Part shown: positions 60,906-64,000 of the stretch, piece after piece
How the letters are laid out: each line of letters starts with the position of its first letter
Position numbering within the stretch: the first letter of the stretch is position 1
DNA from: Berberis thunbergii
Lineage: Eukaryota > Streptophyta > Magnoliopsida > Ranunculales > Berberidaceae
Direction: 5' to 3'
DNA: 64,000 bases
NCBI GenBank assembly: GCA_003290165.1
Contig: QNQO01006937.1
Span: 434,001-498,000 of the forward strand
Position numbers and translations under genes: made by a program
The notes under the pieces: model-generated
What the model saw: only the letters and a program-made list of their open reading frames with translations
Databases searched by the model: none
Told to the model about the DNA's origin: nothing

Positions 60906-61608
60906 ATGCTACTGAAATTTTTGTTCAAATTTTTGTATGTTCAAATTTTGTATGTTCATATTTTGTTAAATTATGCTACTGAAATTCATGATAATCCTGC
61001 ATAATTTTTGTTAAAAAAATAGATTTGTTTAGATTTTGTTAAATTTATTTTTTGTATAAAGCCATTTGCTATTAACCCTTTGTATGTATGGATTCAATAA
61101 TGCTTTGGGGTATTTTTGTTTTCTCTGATTTCATCACCCCTTAGTTTGATTTCTGCAAGTTTTGATGCCGTTCAGCTGTTTTGCTCCCTTGAAAGAAAGT
61201 CAGAACAGCCTGATTTTTATGTTTTTTTGTTTTGTTTTTCTATGTTTTGATGATTGGTAGTGCAATTAGAGGAATGGATATTGTTTTGATGATGTGAATT
61301 GTACATTGTTGTTGTCTTTCAAGAATGACTACATAATTTGGGCTTCTTTTCCTAGCATTTTAAGTTGTTTTGTTTTTAACCAAATGTTGTGTCAATGATT
61401 TGACTTAATTAATTTCTCTCCTAAGGATAATGAATCCGTACTAAGGTTTGTTGGATTTATAGTTCAATCAATGGTTTGGGTACCATTTTCATATATTAGT
61501 TGTACCAATTGCCTTATAGAATACTTTAGGAAGAGTTCTTTGTTTTACTTTGTACAAAGCCCTTTTGAAAGTTGAAACCAACAACATTCTTTCATTGTCA
61601 ACGCAGGA

Positions 61609-61806
61609 ATGACATACAAAGCTTATGTTGTTTATCGTGGGCGTGTTTCTGGAGTATATGTGACTTGGCCAGGTTGCGCATTACAAGTTAACGGATACAA
61701 GGGTTGTACGTACAAGGGTTTCAAATCAGTTGAAGAAGCTTATGAAGATTACGAAATGTGGGAGCTATCAGAAGAGAACAGATTAGAACACGAAGCGAGA
61801 TTATAA
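61609..61806 (+). CDS. Small protein with viroplasmin / RNase H1 N-terminal-like domain
   Basis: 65 codons starting two bases after a splice acceptor. Residues 3-48 (YKAYVVYRGRVSGVYVTWPG, then CTYKGFKSVEEAYEDYE) match the small fold shared by the RNase H1 N-terminal hybrid-binding domain and the caulimovirus viroplasmin (P6-like) domain: aromatic YYVV.RGR..GvY..W..C..qV.gykg..yK.F.s.eEA. The domain binds RNA/DNA hybrid or dsRNA in known proteins. A charged repeat RLEHEAR follows, and TAA ends the frame. The same frame stays open for 69 more codons after this stop (see finding). No other viral gene is near, so it is probably a host gene family. Confidence 0.75.
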   Translation: MTYKAYVVYRGRVSGVYVTWPGCALQVNGYKGCTYKGFKSVEEAYEDYEMWELSEENRLEHEARL

Positions 61807-62016
61807 CACGAAGCGAGAAGAGAACAAGAGGCGAGAAGAGAACAAGAGGCGAGAAGAGAGCACCCGGCAAGAACAAACGACACTGAAGAGGTAGTCGACC
61901 AATCAAATAATGCTCTTGAGGGTCCTTGGGCTTTTATAAGGGACTTAATCAATAGTGTATTGATAGTTTTTTTGATTCTTGTAATTATCATTTTTAAGCT
62001 TTTGGATGGTATTTGA
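61807..62016 (+). pseudogene. In-frame continuation beyond the stop: charged repeats and hydrophobic tail
   Basis: Directly after TAA the frame has three Glu/Arg-rich repeats of the HEARREQEARR type, an acidic linker, then SVLIVFLILVIIIFKLL, a convincing C-terminal transmembrane helix, and TGA at 62014-62016. The stop at 61804 differs from the preceding repeat by one base (GAA to TAA), so it looks like a recent nonsense change in a tail-anchored protein of about 135 residues, or an assembly error. Confidence 0.6.
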
Positions 62017-62249
62017 AACTGAAGTACATTGTTTATCCTATTCTAACACTGTTTTGGCACATAATGATGTGTAATGTAATATGTATATAAATATGTTTTA
62101 TGTGAATTTATTTCGTAATCCAATCCAAGTGTTTCATATTGTTCTTTAGTGTGTATAGAGTTTTTGTAAAGCTTTGCCTTATTACTAGTGTTTCATATTG
62201 TACTAGTGAAGCAGTGAAGGCCAGGAACCTTAGAACAAAGACCATGATA

Positions 62250-62470
62250 GGCGAAGGAGCAACAAAATGTCAGAGTTGGTATGTTTTGCTATTAGCAGTC
62301 AGTAGGCGAAGGAGCAACAAAATGTCAGAGTCTGTCAATAAATTGTTAGTGCTCTGTTAGTGTTAGTATTAGTATTCTCTGTCAATAAATTTGTTAGTGT
62401 TAGTGCTAGTATTCTCTGTCAATAAATTTGTTAGTATTAGTATTCTCTGTTAGTGTTAGTATTCTCTGAA
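62250..62470. repeat. Short tandem repeats
   Basis: 'aggcgaaggagcaacaaaat' occurs at 62250 and 62304. After it come four or more copies of 'tgttagtgttagtattctct' with 'gtcaataaattt' at 62330-62470. Possibly the 3' UTR of the preceding gene. Confidence 0.8.
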
Positions 62471-62820
62471 CTATATCTTCCTTTTTTATCTTCTACTCTT
62501 GGATATTGTATTACTTTCATATCGTGATCTTCTTCCTGAAACCAATGTTAAATCACGTGCCAAGAAACCTTCCCCAGCTACCGCTGTTTACAAAATATGA
62601 AAACTAAATATAAATAAGGTAATATACTTCATGAAACGCTCACTGTGCTATTTTTTCACTTAGGTTTGGCTTTTGCAAAATATAACATGTTTTTTCAAGT
62701 AATCCAGAATTCGGTCAGCAGCCTGGGACTCTGGATTTTGCAAAATATAGTGCATTTTTTCATGAAAAAATGAGATTTTTACTTAATAGATTAACAAACA
62801 ATGAACTTGTGTAAACTCAC

Positions 62821-63000
62821 CAACAGTCGCTGATCTGAAAGTAGTCCAACCACCACCAACACTTCTGCTACCAGTGATAATAGTAACATCTCTTCCATCA
62901 CCCAAAAGAACAATGTTGGTCTTATAGCTTGGGATCTCCACATTCTCTTCATACATCCCTTCCTTAACATACACAATTGTCCTATCAAAACTGTTGAAAA
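62821..63000 (-). pseudogene. Isolated pectinesterase exon
   Basis: Minus strand reads IVYVKEGMYEENVEIPSYKT then NIVLLGDGRDVTIITGSRSV and GGWTTFRSATV, ending at a GT donor (62820-62819). The 'YvK.G.Y.EnVei...k.Ni.l.GDGrd.TiITG' wording is the N-terminal part of the pectin methylesterase beta-helix. Catalytic Asp/Gln/Arg blocks (GFxARDIT, GTVDFIFG and so on) are not found in 3 kb on either side. It may be a fragment carried by a transposon, or the first part of a gene with a long intron going left; the former seems likelier. Confidence 0.7.
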
Positions 63001-63404
63001 CTATAAAACCTCATTGTCTTAAGAACTAATTTCATGGACAAAAAAAAACAGTGCCCACTCCTCCATCAAGAACTTGTTCCATTTACTTAGGTCCATGCCC
63101 ATACGGAACTGTCCTTGGGCAGGCATCGAACGTTAATAAAAATTGGCAAGGGCTGGATCATTCACCACTGAACTAATGTTTAAAGATTCATTTATCATTC
63201 AAAAGCAGGCAATATATTGAGAAGAAAAAACAAGGAGTACAATCAGGAAGTGACTGAGGAGGTCATAAGAAGCAACAAAAGAACCTAAAGCCTATTACAG
63301 ATTGACTAAAACAGTCCAGTACTGCATGGAAATCAATTTCACTGAAGCTACACAGTGAAACCTCTTCCTCTTCTTCTTTCTGTATCTTTGTAAATGTCTC
63401 ATCC

Positions 63405-63495
63405 ATCATTAGTGCCTAAGATAATTAGGTGCATTGACAAGAGGCAGAATAGCTACACTTTCGAGCAATTCATCCACATCAAGCCCCGAGTCTAG
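63405..63495 (-). pseudogene. Unidentified exon-like piece
   Basis: After an acceptor-like TTTTCTAG the minus strand reads SGLDVDELLESVAILPLVNA then PNYLRH and a stop. It looks like real coding sequence (acidic amphipathic helix) but I do not recognise the protein, and no neighbouring exon is certain. Confidence 0.3.
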
Positions 63496-63499
63496 AAAA

Positions 63500-64000
63500 C
63501 AAAATGAAACGGTTATAATTTGCTCATAACGAACTGAAGTATTTCTAAGAAATTGCCAAAAAAAAAAATCACACATGAACATCATACATAACTTGATCTC
63601 ATGGAATGGGAAATTGAATGGAATGTCATGGGGTTTCATCAAGACCATGACATTTCACTGAATAATATTGGTGACAGTAACTGGATGCAACACAAGATTT
63701 TCATTATGAATTTTCAGTCTTGTATATTGGTGACATTCCACTTCTCACTGTCAGTTCATGCTTTTGTATATAGACATCAAATATCACATATAAATCCTTA
63801 AAACCTGAATTTTGCAATTTTAGAAAGGAAATACATGAGTTTATGTGTAAGTTTGAAGTTTTGAAAGTATTAGAGTAGCAAATGTGGAGTAAATAACAAT
63901 GGAAAATGTAAATGTGTATCACATCTGACATGGAAGAAGCCTTGTTCATTGACTTTGACAGGTTAAGCACTGGTGCTCTATCCAGGTTGATATTATCATA
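63500..64000. other. Right edge, nothing recognised
   Basis: AT-rich sequence with small frames lacking motifs. Confidence 0.4.

Noticed and set aside
61609..61806. Integrated caulimovirus (endogenous pararetrovirus) as source of the viroplasmin domain
   Set aside because: No coat, movement, RT or other pararetroviral sequence nearby. An upstream untranslated exon and intron fit a plant gene.

Overview
The window is nuclear DNA of a flowering plant, almost certainly a eudicot. Evidence: Tat-like and Athila-like Ty3/gypsy LTR retrotransposons, CACTA, hAT and Mutator-type DNA elements, L1-type LINE remnants, and plant-specific gene fragments (chloroplast GAPB, WRKY group IIe, AGO4-like, plasma-membrane H+-ATPase, pectinesterase). 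I cannot name the species. No bacterial-type operons, rRNA, tRNA or CRISPR were seen.

Left part (1-37.8 kb): a nested stack of transposons. The outermost layer (element A) is a decayed plus-strand Tat-like element: gag and protease remnants at 187-1960, then, beyond the nest, an antisense extra ORF, polypurine tract and 3' LTR at 35.9-37.8 kb. Inside it lies element B, a related minus-strand element: 5' LTR 35171-35856, gag and protease 35096-33178, 180-bp tandem repeats, an antisense extra ORF on the plus strand, polypurine tract and a truncated 3' LTR ending at 2973. Element B was hit by a complete 10.2-kb Athila-like element (element C, 3794-14016, perfect 5-bp target duplication AGCGT). 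It was also hit by an 11.9-kb CACTA transposon (17084-28983, target duplication GTT). A truncated, LTR-less relative of C lies at about 29950-32425. The CACTA element has no recognisable transposase. It carries fragments, several with intron boundaries, of at least eight host genes: a probable fasciclin-like protein, GAPB, an unidentified gene, a WRKY IIe factor, a KH-domain protein, an NBS-LRR, an AGO4-like Argonaute, an ABCB transporter and a P-type H+-ATPase. The last two are fused in one open frame.

Right part (37.8-64 kb): a small conserved host gene encodes a 71-residue protein with an N-terminal hydrophobic segment. Exon 1 is 38303-38425 and exon 2 is 59405-59497, so its single visible intron is about 21 kb. 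That intron is packed with insertions: LINE pieces, a Mutator-like element with a 9-bp target duplication, a CAGTGTTCTAAAA-type MITE, three hAT-type elements, a Helitron 3' terminus, a copia-like LTR remnant, and a hAT element carrying a YRDC (tRNA threonylcarbamoylation) pseudogene. Downstream is a second small gene, with an untranslated first exon and a coding exon at 61609, for a viroplasmin/RNase H1 N-terminal-like domain. Its charged repeat has a nonsense codon, and the frame beyond it runs into a hydrophobic tail. An isolated pectinesterase exon and an unidentified exon-like piece lie near the right edge.

All calls come from reading the sequence and translations. No database search was possible, so family names rest on remembered motifs.
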